Source: Neobacillus rhizophilus (GTDB lineage Bacteria; Bacillota; Bacilli; Bacillales; Cytobacillaceae). Taken from it: a DNA stretch of 64,000 nucleotides. Below are positions 9,456-17,888 of this stretch, piece after piece. Both the position numbers and the translations under genes were made by a program. The stretch lies in contig NZ_JAGYPF010000003.1 of assembly GCF_018343535.1 (NCBI RefSeq), forward strand, positions 558,001 to 622,000, read 5' to 3'. The notes beneath the pieces are model-generated. The model was given only the letters and a program-made list of their open reading frames with translations, did not search any database and was not told the origin of the DNA. Positions within the stretch are counted from its first letter, which is position 1. Every line of letters starts with the position of its first letter.

Positions 9456-9458
9456 TAA

Positions 9459-9485
9459 AGTACTCACAAAATATGGGTGCTTTTT
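9459..9485 (+). terminator. Weak terminator
   Basis: AGTACTCA and TGGGTGCT pair with two G-U wobbles, followed by TTTTT. It lies just after the membrane protein stop. Confidence 0.5.
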
Positions 9486-10170
9486 CTATATTTTTCAGTT
9501 CATACACTTAATACGTAATAATAGTCTATTATCAGTCCAACATAAGCGAAGGGCCATATCCTATATTCCTGTTCATCCTCTTCACACTTATCAGTCCGAT
9601 TATGGTCTTTCCAATAACCGAACTCAAGAAAGCATAGTTTGAAGTATAGAATGTCACTATTAACATACTTTTCTTTATCATTTTTCAAAAGCATCTAAAC
9701 GACTTCATTTTCCGTTACAATTTTCAAACATTCAGTCACCTTCTTGCTTCTCATTTTGAGTCAAATACGCATTATTAGTTTTTCTTCTCAACTAAACTCC
9801 CGTTACTTTAAGTACGTTTTTTCACAAACTTGACCCGCACTTTCATTGATTACAGGGATGCTCCCCCGTTTGTAAAAAAGCGACTGTTCTTATTTTCAAA
9901 CGCCCTCGTTAGCTCTATTTTGACTAATCACTTCACCAAATGTTCCCTATAAAGCGAATTATCATTCTTGGTATAAACATTAAGATGTTCCAAACCACTT
10001 CAAATATAAATTCAATTAGGGTATCTTAAAAAAAGCCGTCTCTATTTCTTTTGTTATTTTTCATCTTATAACTCCCAATTAATCAATATTTGTTTAACTA
10101 TTCTGACTTGGAATAACAAATTTAATTCCTTTTAATAGATTCTAACTTTATTTTCTATTTCCTTCTTCCG
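9486..10170. other. Gene-poor stretch
   Basis: No frame here has a convincing ribosome binding site or family signature. It contains one solo CCCGTTAG repeat (9789-9830). A minus-strand frame at 9500-9694 has no support. The stretch looks like decayed sequence leading into the intron remnant. Confidence 0.5.
9789..9830 (+). repeat. CCCGTTAG repeat, solo form
   Basis: The left-arm start AACTAAACTCCCGTTA runs directly into the right-arm end CTTTAAGTACG and TTTTTTCACAAACT; the hairpin and one CCCGTTAG are missing. Confidence 0.75.
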
Positions 10171-10530
10171 CTAGTCGATCCCTTTTCTTAGGTCATATAT
10201 GTTAATCTTAACTCTTGCGTAAGGTAATGGGTATTTATTGAGAAAGAGTCTAAATTTACCCCTAGTAAATGATTTCCTCTGACTTCTTCTATTGAGCCAT
10301 TTAAACAGTAAATATCCGATTTTGTCTCTGAATTTGTTTACACTTTGGGTATTATCTGTGATGCAATAATAATTGCAATAACCTATCAGTGAGCGTCTAA
10401 ATCTATCCATAATTATATGAATATCTTTATTTCTATTAATCTTCAACCATTCCTTATAAACATCACAAAAGAACCATTTTTCTATTACTGTTTTGGCTGC
10501 TTCCGTTGGAAGTGCTTGTCCCCCAAAAAC
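10171..10530 (-). pseudogene. Group II intron maturase, C-terminal remnant (copy 1)
   Basis: The frame encodes the extreme C-terminus of a group II intron reverse transcriptase/maturase, with GYCNYYCITDN, LLFKWLNRRSQRKSFT and PLPYARVKINIY, typical of the maturase X region. It extends upstream without a start (WFFCDVYKEWLKINRNK). The reverse-transcriptase domains are gone and no intron domain V is seen beyond the 3' side. A second remnant of the same intron lies at 36704-36927. Confidence 0.85.
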
Positions 10531-10676
10531 ATCCTCCTATCCAATAAGCAATTTCACCTATTTTGCATTGTTGATTGATGCGTCTAATACAATTTATTTC
10601 CAAAACTAGAATAACAATGGTAAATTAATATGGTGATAGGTAAGGAAATATATTCCATAACAAAAGGAGGATTATC

Positions 10677-12137
10677 ATGAAGAAAGTTTTAGTAAAAACC
10701 ATGCTTTCCGTTACAGTAGGGTTCGGAATTGTGGCAGGAGGTGCAGCACCTAGCCTGGCTGCTGAAAACCAATTATCGAAATCAGAAGGAAAAAGCCTGT
10801 ATGTGATTGCATTTAAAAACGAGCTGCCAAAGGGCTACGAAGAAGCAATCAAAAAAGCAGGCGGCCGAGTGGTAAAAGCACTCCCGGAAGTGGGAGGAAT
10901 CGAAGCACAGTCCGATAATCCTGCATTTCTAAGTAATCTCAAAAAAGTACCTTCCATTGAGGTTGCTAGTAAAGAGATACCACTTGCATTAAACCAGCCG
11001 GCGATGATTCAAAACACTGCCCAAACAACAGCTCTCAACCAACAAGGAAGTCTTTGGGAGGAGCAGTGGGACACCCAACGGGTAACGAACAATGGGAAAT
11101 CATATGAAATTGAAACCGGCGGATATGAAAATGAAAAAGGAGAAACTGTACATAAAGCGGTGGTAGGGGTTATTGATACTGGGATTGACCCAACACATCC
11201 AGATTTACAGAAGAATCTTATTGGCGGACGGAATCTGGTCCCTGCCGGAATGGATGAAACAGAAACTGGTGACCCAAATGACATTGTGGATCGTAACGGT
11301 CACGGAACACATGTGTCTGGTATCATTGCAGCAAATGGAAATGTTAAAGGTGTAGGACCAGACCTAGGAATTCGCACCTATCGTGTATTCTTTTCGGACC
11401 AAGCTCTTACTCTCCCATCCTTTATCATTGATGGCATCATAGAAGCTGCGAATGATAAGGTAGACGTCATTAATATGTCTCTAAGACTCTATAATACTTC
11501 GAAAACAATCATTGAAGGAGAAACCTATAAAACAACGGCCGATACGTTATTGTGGAAGCGCGCGATCCAATACGCTCTGAAGAACGACGTAACCGTAGTA
11601 GCGGGTAGTGGAAATGAAAGCTTGAACCTGGATGACAAGAATGAGGTTACTAATTACTTAAACTCGCTTTATGAACCATATGGAATCTCACTTAAAGGAC
11701 CAACTACAGTTGTACCTGCACAAATGCCTGGAGTGATCAATGTATCGGCCTCAAACAAATGGTCTAAAGCAGAACTTGCCTTTTACTCCAATTATGGAAA
11801 CAGTGCGATTGATGTAGCAGCTCCTGGAGGGGACTTTGGTTCGAAATATGCCGAAACCTTTGATCCAGTCACGGCGGATTTTTCTAACTTAATCCTAAGC
11901 ACATGGCCAACCTACTTAGGTACGCCATACAATTATAATGCAGGTACTTCAATGGCAACTCCTCAAGTCGCTGGGATTGCCGGCGTTATTAAAGCTGCAC
12001 ACCCTGAGTTAAAGCCTTCGCAAGTATCAGCGGTCATTAAACAAACAGCGATTGACTACGGAAAACCAGGCCAAGATGCCTTCTATGGTTCTGGGGAAGC
12101 CAATGCTTATCGGGCATTGATGAATCTAAAAAAATAG
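10677..12137 (+). CDS. Secreted subtilisin-like serine protease (S8)
   Basis: A 486-residue pre-pro-subtilase. Signal peptide ends near SLAAEN (about residue 30); an I9-type propeptide (LYVIAFKNELPKGYEEAIKK) follows. Catalytic residues are Asp167 in VIDTGID, His209 in NGHGTHVSG and Ser425 in GTSMATPQVAG, with the oxyanion Asn313 in SGNES. It is exported and probably degrades external protein. AAAGGAGG precedes the ATG. A strong terminator follows, and part of this 3' flank is duplicated 1.1 kb downstream. Confidence 0.95.
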   Translation: MKKVLVKTMLSVTVGFGIVAGGAAPSLAAENQLSKSEGKSLYVIAFKNELPKGYEEAIKKAGGRVVKALPEVGGIEAQSDNPAFLSNLKKVPSIEVASKEIPLALNQPAMIQNTAQTTALNQQGSLWEEQWDTQRVTNNGKSYEIETGGYENEKGETVHKAVVGVIDTGIDPTHPDLQKNLIGGRNLVPAGMDETETGDPNDIVDRNGHGTHVSGIIAANGNVKGVGPDLGIRTYRVFFSDQALTLPSFIIDGIIEAANDKVDVINMSLRLYNTSKTIIEGETYKTTADTLLWKRAIQYALKNDVTVVAGSGNESLNLDDKNEVTNYLNSLYEPYGISLKGPTTVVPAQMPGVINVSASNKWSKAELAFYSNYGNSAIDVAAPGGDFGSKYAETFDPVTADFSNLILSTWPTYLGTPYNYNAGTSMATPQVAGIAGVIKAAHPELKPSQVSAVIKQTAIDYGKPGQDAFYGSGEANAYRALMNLKK

Positions 12138-12168
12138 GGAAAGTAGTACAAAGAATACTCTATCTCAT

Positions 12169-12217
12169 AAACGGGGGCATTATTTCATTAACAAGGAGAT
12201 GTGCCCGTTTTTTTGTT
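12169..12217 (+). terminator. Terminator of the protease gene
   Basis: AAACGGG-GGCAT pairs with ATGTG-CCCGTTT around a loop, followed by TTTTTTT; 31 bp after the protease stop. Confidence 0.75.
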
Positions 12218-12218
12218 C

Positions 12219-12312
12219 TTTAACTATTGGCATATAAGTCTCTCCGTACTGCCACAAAGCATTTAAACCATCATTACTCAGGACAATGAATATTGCGCGG
12301 TTCTGAAGGTGA
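12219..12312 (-). pseudogene. Decayed 3' end of the 13404-type gene
   Basis: Aligned with the segment at 13360-13455, this stretch shares AGCATTTAAACCA and a minus-strand reading QNRAIFIVLSNDGL, recognisably related to QNTAYIFALIAHA in the gene at 13404. No intact frame remains. It adjoins the duplicated terminator block, so a larger segment was probably duplicated and eroded. Confidence 0.4.
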
Positions 12313-12425
12313 AAATCAGAAGTTTTACGCGTAAAAAGGCGAGCTTCATAATAGTATAGAAAAAAGCTTCCCATTATAATGATGATTAGGATGCAGGTTA
12401 TTCTGCAAGAGAGAAGGACTTTTAT

Positions 12426-12863
12426 ATGCTATTTTATGTAATTGCAATCCTCGTTATTGTGATGGACCAGCTTTCTAAATATCTAATTCGGGCCTACATT
12501 GATATCAATGAAACATTTACATTGTGGGGAGTACATCTCACACATATCGAAAATAGCGGGATGGCAGGAGGTTTATTTCAAGGCAATGCACGGCTTTTCG
12601 GAGTTGTGGCTGTGTTTTTCGTAATAGGTGTTTTATATTTTCGCAGAACCGGAGAAATGAAGGGTTCTCTCATCGATTGCAGTTTTGGATTCCTGGTCGG
12701 AGGAGCAATTGGAAATGGGATTGATAGACTTTTGTTCGGGCAAGTGACAGATTTTATCATTCGCACTGGCGGAATTCTAAACTTTGCCGACCATGCTATC
12801 GAAATAGGGGTGTTCCTGCTTATTATTTATGGGGTCGTTAGATGGTTTAAAAATAAGCACTAG
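12426..12863 (+). CDS. lspA: Signal peptidase II (prolipoprotein signal peptidase), orphan copy
   Basis: A 145-residue, four-helix membrane aspartyl protease that cleaves lipoprotein signal peptides after lipidation. Motifs are VMDQLSKYLIR, HIENSGMAGGLF (the usual NxGxAFG region, altered to SGMAGG), GGAIGNGIDRLLFGQVTDFI with one catalytic Asp, and NFADHAIEIG with the second. It lacks the usual ileS/rluD neighbours of the housekeeping gene, so it is likely an extra paralogue. GAAGGA precedes the ATG. Confidence 0.88.
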   Translation: MLFYVIAILVIVMDQLSKYLIRAYIDINETFTLWGVHLTHIENSGMAGGLFQGNARLFGVVAVFFVIGVLYFRRTGEMKGSLIDCSFGFLVGGAIGNGIDRLLFGQVTDFIIRTGGILNFADHAIEIGVFLLIIYGVVRWFKNKH

Positions 12864-13100
12864 ATTTTCCTACAAATACATTTCTTTCCCCTTCTAGCTG
12901 ATATTGACCAATCATAAATCGTTGACGGTCAACTGCCAACACATAAGATTTTTTTGTCTCGAAGAGAAGAATTTTTTTAAAATAATTTTCTTATTTTCCA
13001 TGCTTGTCCAATCTTCTTTATTCTCTTTACATATTCTAACATAGAGAGACGGAAATCTCTCACCGCCACGCCTCCTGCACATAGGTCACTCCCACCTCCA

Positions 13101-13139
13101 AAGAAGCGTATCGTTCGTTTGATACGCTTCTCTTTATTT
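13101..13139 (+). terminator. Terminator-like hairpin after lspA
   Basis: A 10-bp perfect stem GAAGCGTATC / GATACGCTTC with an 8-base loop is followed by TCTTTATTT. It lies 240 bp beyond lspA with no gene between. Confidence 0.6.
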
Positions 13140-13199
13140 CATCAGACCTAAGTACGGTCAGAGGCATTGATATGAAACTTTGAAATAATGAATTTTGGA

Positions 13200-13227
13200 A
13201 AAGAGCCCTGTTAAAGGCTCTTTCTAT
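13200..13227 (+). terminator. Second hairpin after lspA
   Basis: AAAGAGCC / GGCTCTTT, 8-bp perfect stem with an 8-base loop and a short T-rich tail. Confidence 0.5.
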
Positions 13228-13266
13228 AGTTAAGTTATTTGGGTATATACACATAAGTAGATGAAT

Positions 13267-13392
13267 ATAAAAAAATAGGGAAAGTGGTACGAAAAATACT
13301 CTATCCCATAAACAGGGGCATTATTTCCTTAACAAGGAGATGTGCCCGTTTTTGTAATTTTTAACTATTTGCATAGAACTCCCTCCATATTG
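13267..13392 (+). repeat. Duplicate of the protease 3' flank
   Basis: The sequence from AAAAAAATAGGGAAAGTGGT through the GATGTGCCCGTTTTT hairpin closely matches 12127-12255, beginning at the last codons of the protease. Only this tail is duplicated; the protease body is absent. The hairpin copy here has a mismatch. Confidence 0.8.
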
Positions 13393-13403
13393 CTTAAAAG
13401 CAT

Positions 13404-13739
13404 TTAAACCAATACTTTAGTAGCATGAGCAATTAATGCAAAAATGTAAGCCGTATTCTGTGACTTTCTGGAGACCTCCTGCCGAACACCGGTTTCGCCT
13501 TTTTGCCAGCGCTCATAAAACCCGTGAACAAACTCAAAGTCTTTAAAGCTAATCCTTCTGTCATTTGAAAGATTGACACTTGGGCTATTAGACCTTGCTT
13601 TACTTATTACTAAATAGCTTCCTTGGCCCCCGACCTGAAACCACAAAGGGGTACTACTATTTTGCGGAACAGTATGTATTTCGAACTCTGTTACTCTAGC
13701 TTTATTAATAAGCTTCTCCCATAATGTTTTTGCGTCCAT
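13404..13739 (-). CDS. Hypothetical protein of a locally duplicated family
   Basis: A 111-residue soluble protein of unknown function with PLWFQVGGQGSYLVISKA, ISFKDFEFVHGFYERW and the C-terminal KGETGVRQEVSRKSQNTAYI. AAAGGAG is eight bases before ATG 13739; an upstream in-frame TTG lies before this site and is rejected. Decayed relatives are at 12219-12312 and 29490-29606. The compact, charged protein has no signal or helices. Confidence 0.7.
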   Translation of the reverse strand: MDAKTLWEKLINKARVTEFEIHTVPQNSSTPLWFQVGGQGSYLVISKARSNSPSVNLSNDRRISFKDFEFVHGFYERWQKGETGVRQEVSRKSQNTAYIFALIAHATKVLV

Positions 13740-13968
13740 ATTCCCATCTCCTTTAAAGCATAAATTTTCCAATTATAGTATTATTATAGCAAATAGCTTG
13801 ATATATGTATCAGATGGATTAGTTCATAGGACGTATATACTTCAACAGTTTTCATCATTTACCATATCTTAACAAACGAGCTTTGAATTTTTTTATATAA
13901 TAGCTTTAAAGCAGGTTTTTTTGTTTGGTTGGTGTAAAAAAACGGCAAAAAAAGGGGGATTCTGTTTT

Positions 13969-14760
13969 ATGCAGCACATTGACAATTTACTTCGCGAACA
14001 TGAGTTGTACCATAAAAAAGCAGATATTATCTCAGCTTTGAAGAATTCTATTAAAATAGAAAAAATAAAGGTAAACCAAGAGTATATTCCAATTGGTTCT
14101 TCGAAATTAGGCGGTTTGCCAGATATGCCTGATGAAATGGAATTTCCCAAATATGATAACGGCTATTTAACGTTCATCGGGCAATTTAAACTGAAAGAAA
14201 TGAAACCATATGATAAAGATGGTTTGCTTCCAAACAGCGGGATCTTGTATCTTTTTTATGATGTCGTTGAGCAGCCTTGGGGCTTTGAAGAGGAAGAGGG
14301 ATGCTTTAAGGTACTTTATTTTGATGGCGATTTGGCCACATTGAAAAGAAAAGAGTATCCGGAGATCAGCGATAACTATTATCCATTAAATGCATACCAG
14401 GTGAATTTCAAGAACATCTCTACGATATCTGAAAATCCTGCTAATCTTACATTTGAAAACGAAGACGAAGAAGAGAACTTTTGGAACTTTCGCCAAGAAT
14501 TAATGGAGCTGGAAGATGAAGAAGGTAACACCTCCCCCTCCCACTATATGCTCGGAGAACCATTTAATGTGCAAAACGATGTGTTTGAAGAGCTATATAA
14601 CGATGAAAAGGAACCGATATTACTGTTTCAAATCGACTCCGATGAAGAGGATTTAGGGGTCATGTGGGGCGATTGCGGGCTGCTTTACTTCTGCATAGAT
14701 AAAGAGGAATTAGCGAATAAGCAATTTGATAAAGTAAGGTTCACCTTGCAGTGTTTTTAA
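13969..14760 (+). CDS. YwqG family (DUF1963) protein
   Basis: A 263-residue protein of the YwqG/DUF1963 family, with SSKLGGLPDMPDEMEFP, LTFIGQFKLKEM, LYLFYDVVEQPWGFEEEEGC and the C-terminal MWGDCGLLYFCIDKEEL. Its molecular function is unknown. AAAGGGGG lies ten bases before ATG 13969; an earlier in-frame TTG would have no site. Single gene. Confidence 0.88.
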   Translation: MQHIDNLLREHELYHKKADIISALKNSIKIEKIKVNQEYIPIGSSKLGGLPDMPDEMEFPKYDNGYLTFIGQFKLKEMKPYDKDGLLPNSGILYLFYDVVEQPWGFEEEEGCFKVLYFDGDLATLKRKEYPEISDNYYPLNAYQVNFKNISTISENPANLTFENEDEEENFWNFRQELMELEDEEGNTSPSHYMLGEPFNVQNDVFEELYNDEKEPILLFQIDSDEEDLGVMWGDCGLLYFCIDKEELANKQFDKVRFTLQCF

Positions 14761-14766
14761 AACTAG

Positions 14767-14881
14767 ATGCATAGGGACGGTTCTCTTGTCTCATTCCGCG
14801 GTGCCGGTTCAGGTTCCATCTTAGCTTAGGTGCATGGGCTGAAAACGACTGAAATGATGCATAAGAACCGTCCCCATGCAT
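14767..14881. repeat. Inverted-repeat element (GGGACGGTTCT type)
   Basis: 18-base terminal inverted repeats, ATGCATAGGGACGGTTCT at 14767-14784 and AGAACCGTCCCCATGCAT at 14864-14881 (one mismatch), enclose about 79 bp of non-coding sequence. It looks like a small non-autonomous element of the GGGACGG-ended kind common in Bacillus genomes. Confidence 0.75.
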
Positions 14882-15055
14882 CATAACGAATCTGGCCATA
14901 TTCCAAAGAAGGCTGCGAATATGTTCGTTGACTTCTACGCTGCTGCTTATTCATCACTTGGTCTATATAATGAGGAAGTACAGATCAAGATTGAGGATGC
15001 AGTAGATAAGATCATGGATACGATTAGAAAATGTGTGGATGTACCGGGTTTTTAA
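14876..15055 (+). pseudogene. Orphan C-terminal gene fragment
   Basis: A 59-codon frame reads HNESGHIPKKAANMFVDFYA and then LGLYNEEVQIKIEDAVDKIM before a normal stop. It has an amphipathic, coding look but begins inside the inverted-repeat element and has no ribosome binding site. It is best read as the tail of a gene cut by that element. I do not recognise the family. Confidence 0.45.
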
Positions 15056-15204
15056 TTGAAGAAGCTGTCAAAAACAAAGAAAACTCGTCCTTAGTGGGGC
15101 ACTAAAAAAAGGATTATAGGCAGAAGTTGCCATGATGATTGCATTTGCGTCATTCATACTCTGACCTTCGAGGGTATTTAGCCATCCATATTCCAACAAA
15201 TAGA

Positions 15205-15245
15205 GCGCTATCCTTGTTCAAGGATAGCACCCGATAGTTGAAGAA
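15205..15245 (+). repeat. CCCGTTAG repeat, right half
   Basis: A hairpin GCTATCCTTG/CAAGGATAGC is followed by right-arm sequence GCACCCGATAGTTGAAG. The left arm is missing. This is the last recognisable copy before a 20-kb gap without good copies. Confidence 0.55.
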
Positions 15246-15308
15246 TAAAATTAAAGCCTCTCCCCAGGTGGTCAAACCACCCTATAAAGATTCACTCCCA
15301 CTGTCATT

Positions 15309-16232
15309 TCAGCTTTTTTTCAAATGCTTCAGTTTATCTGGATTAACTATGTTGTATAGAGCAGAAAGTTTATCGTCATCGAACTGAAATGCCAATACAT
15401 AAAAAATTTGATCGTCCGCCTTCATAATCATTCCCGGTTGTCCGTTCACATCCGCTTCCATGACAATCAAATTGGATGGAATTCTACTGTTGACACCCTT
15501 TAAAGCGGCGACGGCTCGTTTAATTCCAAAGATAGGACGCAAGTTTGCTTTTACTTTACCTCCTCCGTCGGAATAAATAGTGAAGTCATCTAATAAAATG
15601 GACAAAAGTTTTTCGGTGTTGTTGCTTTGAACTGCCTCCATAAAGTCACGCACAGTTTCTTCTTTTTTACTCCTATCTCCCCCCTCTTTGGGGGATAAAT
15701 CGCCGACTTTTTGTTTCGCTCTGCTTTGTATTTTTCGGCTGTTATCAGGAGATTTACCTATTAATTGCGCAATCTCATTGTAAGAATAAGAGTAAACTTC
15801 CCGCAGAAGGAACACCGCTCTTTCCACCGGATTTAAGTTTTCAAGTAGATGTAAAAAAGCGATGGATAACTCCTCATTGGCAATCACCCGGTCTGCCGGA
15901 TCCGCCCCCTTTCCGTTAATGATCGGTTCCGGTAACCAAGAGCCGACATACACTTCTCTCCTCTTTCGGGCAGAACGCAGAAAGTCAATGCTAAGGTTTG
16001 TTGTGACCTTCCATAAATAACTTTTCACATGATGAATCGAATGCAAAGAAACTTGATTCAAATTCAAAAAAGCTTCTTGCACGATGTCTTCTGCATCGGT
16101 CACACTTCCCAACATACGATAAGCAAGCGAAAAAAGAGCCGATTTATAAGAAGAGTAAACTTCGGTCATATAAGCCATATTGGTCATATCATCATCAGGT
16201 GGAAGATGTTTAGATTTAGAACCGTCCGGCAT
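15309..16232 (-). CDS. ECF41-type sigma factor with SnoaL-like C-terminal domain (SigJ-like)
   Basis: A 307-residue extracytoplasmic-function sigma factor. Region 2 reads LAYRMLGSVTDAEDIVQEAF and VKSYLWKVTTNLSIDFLR; region 4 is LREVYSYSYNEIAQLIGKSP with the recognition helix. A C-terminal NTF2/SnoaL-like domain follows, with the family linker motif DGGGKV. In ECF41 factors this tail controls activity in place of a separate anti-sigma factor. It lies 108 bp after the selenoprotein-like gene on the same strand, so they may be linked. Confidence 0.88.
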   Translation of the reverse strand: MPDGSKSKHLPPDDDMTNMAYMTEVYSSYKSALFSLAYRMLGSVTDAEDIVQEAFLNLNQVSLHSIHHVKSYLWKVTTNLSIDFLRSARKRREVYVGSWLPEPIINGKGADPADRVIANEELSIAFLHLLENLNPVERAVFLLREVYSYSYNEIAQLIGKSPDNSRKIQSRAKQKVGDLSPKEGGDRSKKEETVRDFMEAVQSNNTEKLLSILLDDFTIYSDGGGKVKANLRPIFGIKRAVAALKGVNSRIPSNLIVMEADVNGQPGMIMKADDQIFYVLAFQFDDDKLSALYNIVNPDKLKHLKKS

Positions 16233-16326
16233 TCAAAGCACACCCTTTTGTTTGTGAGCACCCTGCATTACACTCTTTTCTATATTTTACCATAAATTTC
16301 AGACCAATAGGGCTATTCTGTCCGTT

Positions 16327-16352
16327 GGGACGAGTTTGTTTCATCTCGTCCC
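16327..16352 (-). repeat. Hairpin spanning the selenoprotein stop codon
   Basis: GGGACGAG and CTCGTCCC form a perfect 8-bp stem whose 10-base loop holds the final UGA. No U-run follows, so it is not a standard terminator. Confidence 0.5.
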
Positions 16353-17156
16353 GGTGATCATCTCCCCTTTTTTTGCTTTGCCCAATGCATCCAAACATTG
16401 TAACAAAGCAGAGTACTGTTCCTCCTTTTTGTTGGCACGACCGATCGGACTCCCCAGTTTGTTGGGGAAATAAATCGATCGGGGTACTCCCAAAGCATTT
16501 GTCGTTTCTGGTAACAGGGTTACTGTGATTGTCGCTATTCCCTGCTTTTCCAATTCTCGTGCGATCAGTCCCACGGACCGATGACAGTGGCTTCAGGCAG
16601 GGGTCAGAATGGCCAAATCCACCTGGTCCTTCACAAGACTGCGCGCAACTTCCGGTCCTGTTTTTTCAACCAACGGAGAGGGATCATGAATTCCTCCCTG
16701 AAAACTGAAGTGACGCGGGGCGATACTCCCTACTTTACCTTCCCGTTGCAAGCGGTGTAGAGTGGCTAAAGGAAACATAATTTCCAAATCAACCTTTACA
16801 TCGCTATGATCATAAAATAAATGACTGATCACCGTTTCACTTGAGGGTGTATCTGAGGGAATCACACGATAGGAGCAATCCCCCTTGGAATCGTTCAAGT
16901 CAAATGGGGGTTGGCTTTTCAGGATGATGCCTCCCGTGGTAATGAGTGCCACCCGACTTTCCTCAATCGGCCTTTTTAATGGAGTCCAGGGAACATCTTC
17001 ACTTCTTTCACTGCCCAATTTCATACTTTTCATACTGATTCGATCAATAAATTTGGGGTATTTCTCCATCAATTTACCCATCAATTTCGATTGAGCAAGC
17101 TTGAATACTACCTTTCTACCAAAGCCAACCTTGGAAGATGAATGAATATTTGCCAT
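16341..17156 (-). CDS. GrdB-like reductase selenoprotein B family protein with in-frame UGA (Sec)
   Basis: One 271-codon frame is interrupted only by TGA at 16593-16595. Upstream it reads AILTPA; the UGA is followed by SHCHRSVGLIARELEKQGIA, so the motif is UxxCH where relatives of the glycine/sarcosine/betaine reductase selenoprotein B family have CxxC. Family residues continue smoothly on both sides (EESRVALITTGGIIL, HSDVKVDLEIMFPLATLHRL), with no other lesion. A hairpin with a GTG loop lies 18 bases after the UGA. AAGGAGG eight bases before ATG 17156 sets the start. The likely reading is a selenocysteine redox enzyme; the alternative is a nonsense mutation. Confidence 0.75.
16564..16582 (-). 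promoter_or_regulatory. Candidate bacterial SECIS hairpin
   Basis: On the minus strand ATCGGTCC (16582-16575) pairs with GGACTGAT (16571-16564), eight pairs with one G-U. The loop is GTG, starting 18 bases after the UGA. The generic bacterial SECIS pattern asks for a small stem-loop shortly after the UGA with G early in the apical loop; this fits. Confidence 0.6.
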
Positions 17157-17297
17157 CAAATATGCCTCCTTTTCATTTTCAACCTGTTTTATCTTTCACA
17201 CATAGGGACGAAATAGGAGGGGGATTTGTGACATGGCTATAAGGATTTATTAAAAAAACCGATCATCAGATAGGTAACTCTTTAAGAGCCTTATACA

Positions 17298-17762
17298 TTA
17301 TACACTCACATGTTCAATGACTCGATTCATTGCCTGAATCTGTCCCATGTGGGCTGCTTCATGCATCAGTGTTAAACCTGCCAGCTCTCCAAAGGTTTTA
17401 CATCCCATGAATGGTGTTTCCAAGGAATTGTTTAGTTGTTCAGCTGGAATTTGCTGAAGACGATCCAATTGATCTTTTAGCTGTACCATAAGCTCATCCA
17501 TAGTAGGTACATTCCCCGTCCAATCAGCTGGTTTAGTACCCTTCCCGAACAATTCGATATAGATTGGGGGAAGATGTGTTGTTGCCTGAGGAAAACCAAA
17601 CATAGTTTGTTCAGTAACTGTCAAAACGTGACCTGTATGCCAGTGAATTGTGTTGTTGAAACCATCTGGCTGGACATCAGTTTGGCCCTTAGGAACAGAC
17701 CCTATGATCTTAATGAAGTACTCTCTTGTCATTTCAAATTGCTTGAACACAAGTTTGTTCAT
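17298..17762 (-). CDS. DinB family protein
   Basis: A 154-residue DinB/YfiT-like four-helix protein of the kind that often binds a metal through three His. Visible ligands are in TIHWHTGHV and LMHEAAHMGQ. The longest frame adds 19 codons, but AGAGGAGAG before ATG 17762 fixes the start (MNKLVFKQFEMTREYF). Members are thiol transferases or stress-induced proteins of unknown substrate. It is one of five DinB-type proteins in this window, most similar in layout to the one at 51948. Confidence 0.85.
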   Translation of the reverse strand: MNKLVFKQFEMTREYFIKIIGSVPKGQTDVQPDGFNNTIHWHTGHVLTVTEQTMFGFPQATTHLPPIYIELFGKGTKPADWTGNVPTMDELMVQLKDQLDRLQQIPAEQLNNSLETPFMGCKTFGELAGLTLMHEAAHMGQIQAMNRVIEHVSV

Positions 17763-17888
17763 TTCTTTCTCTCCTCTCACTGATACAATCGTCCATTTTA
17801 TAATATTAATAAATAGCAAGGAATATAATTAAGGCACCTCTTGCTTTGCAAAATAAAAGTTGTTTATTTTATGGATGAGTCTACCTCT

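Noticed and set aside
9500..9694. Minus-strand 64-codon frame
   Set aside because: No ribosome binding site, no recognised family, lies in repeat-rich decayed sequence.
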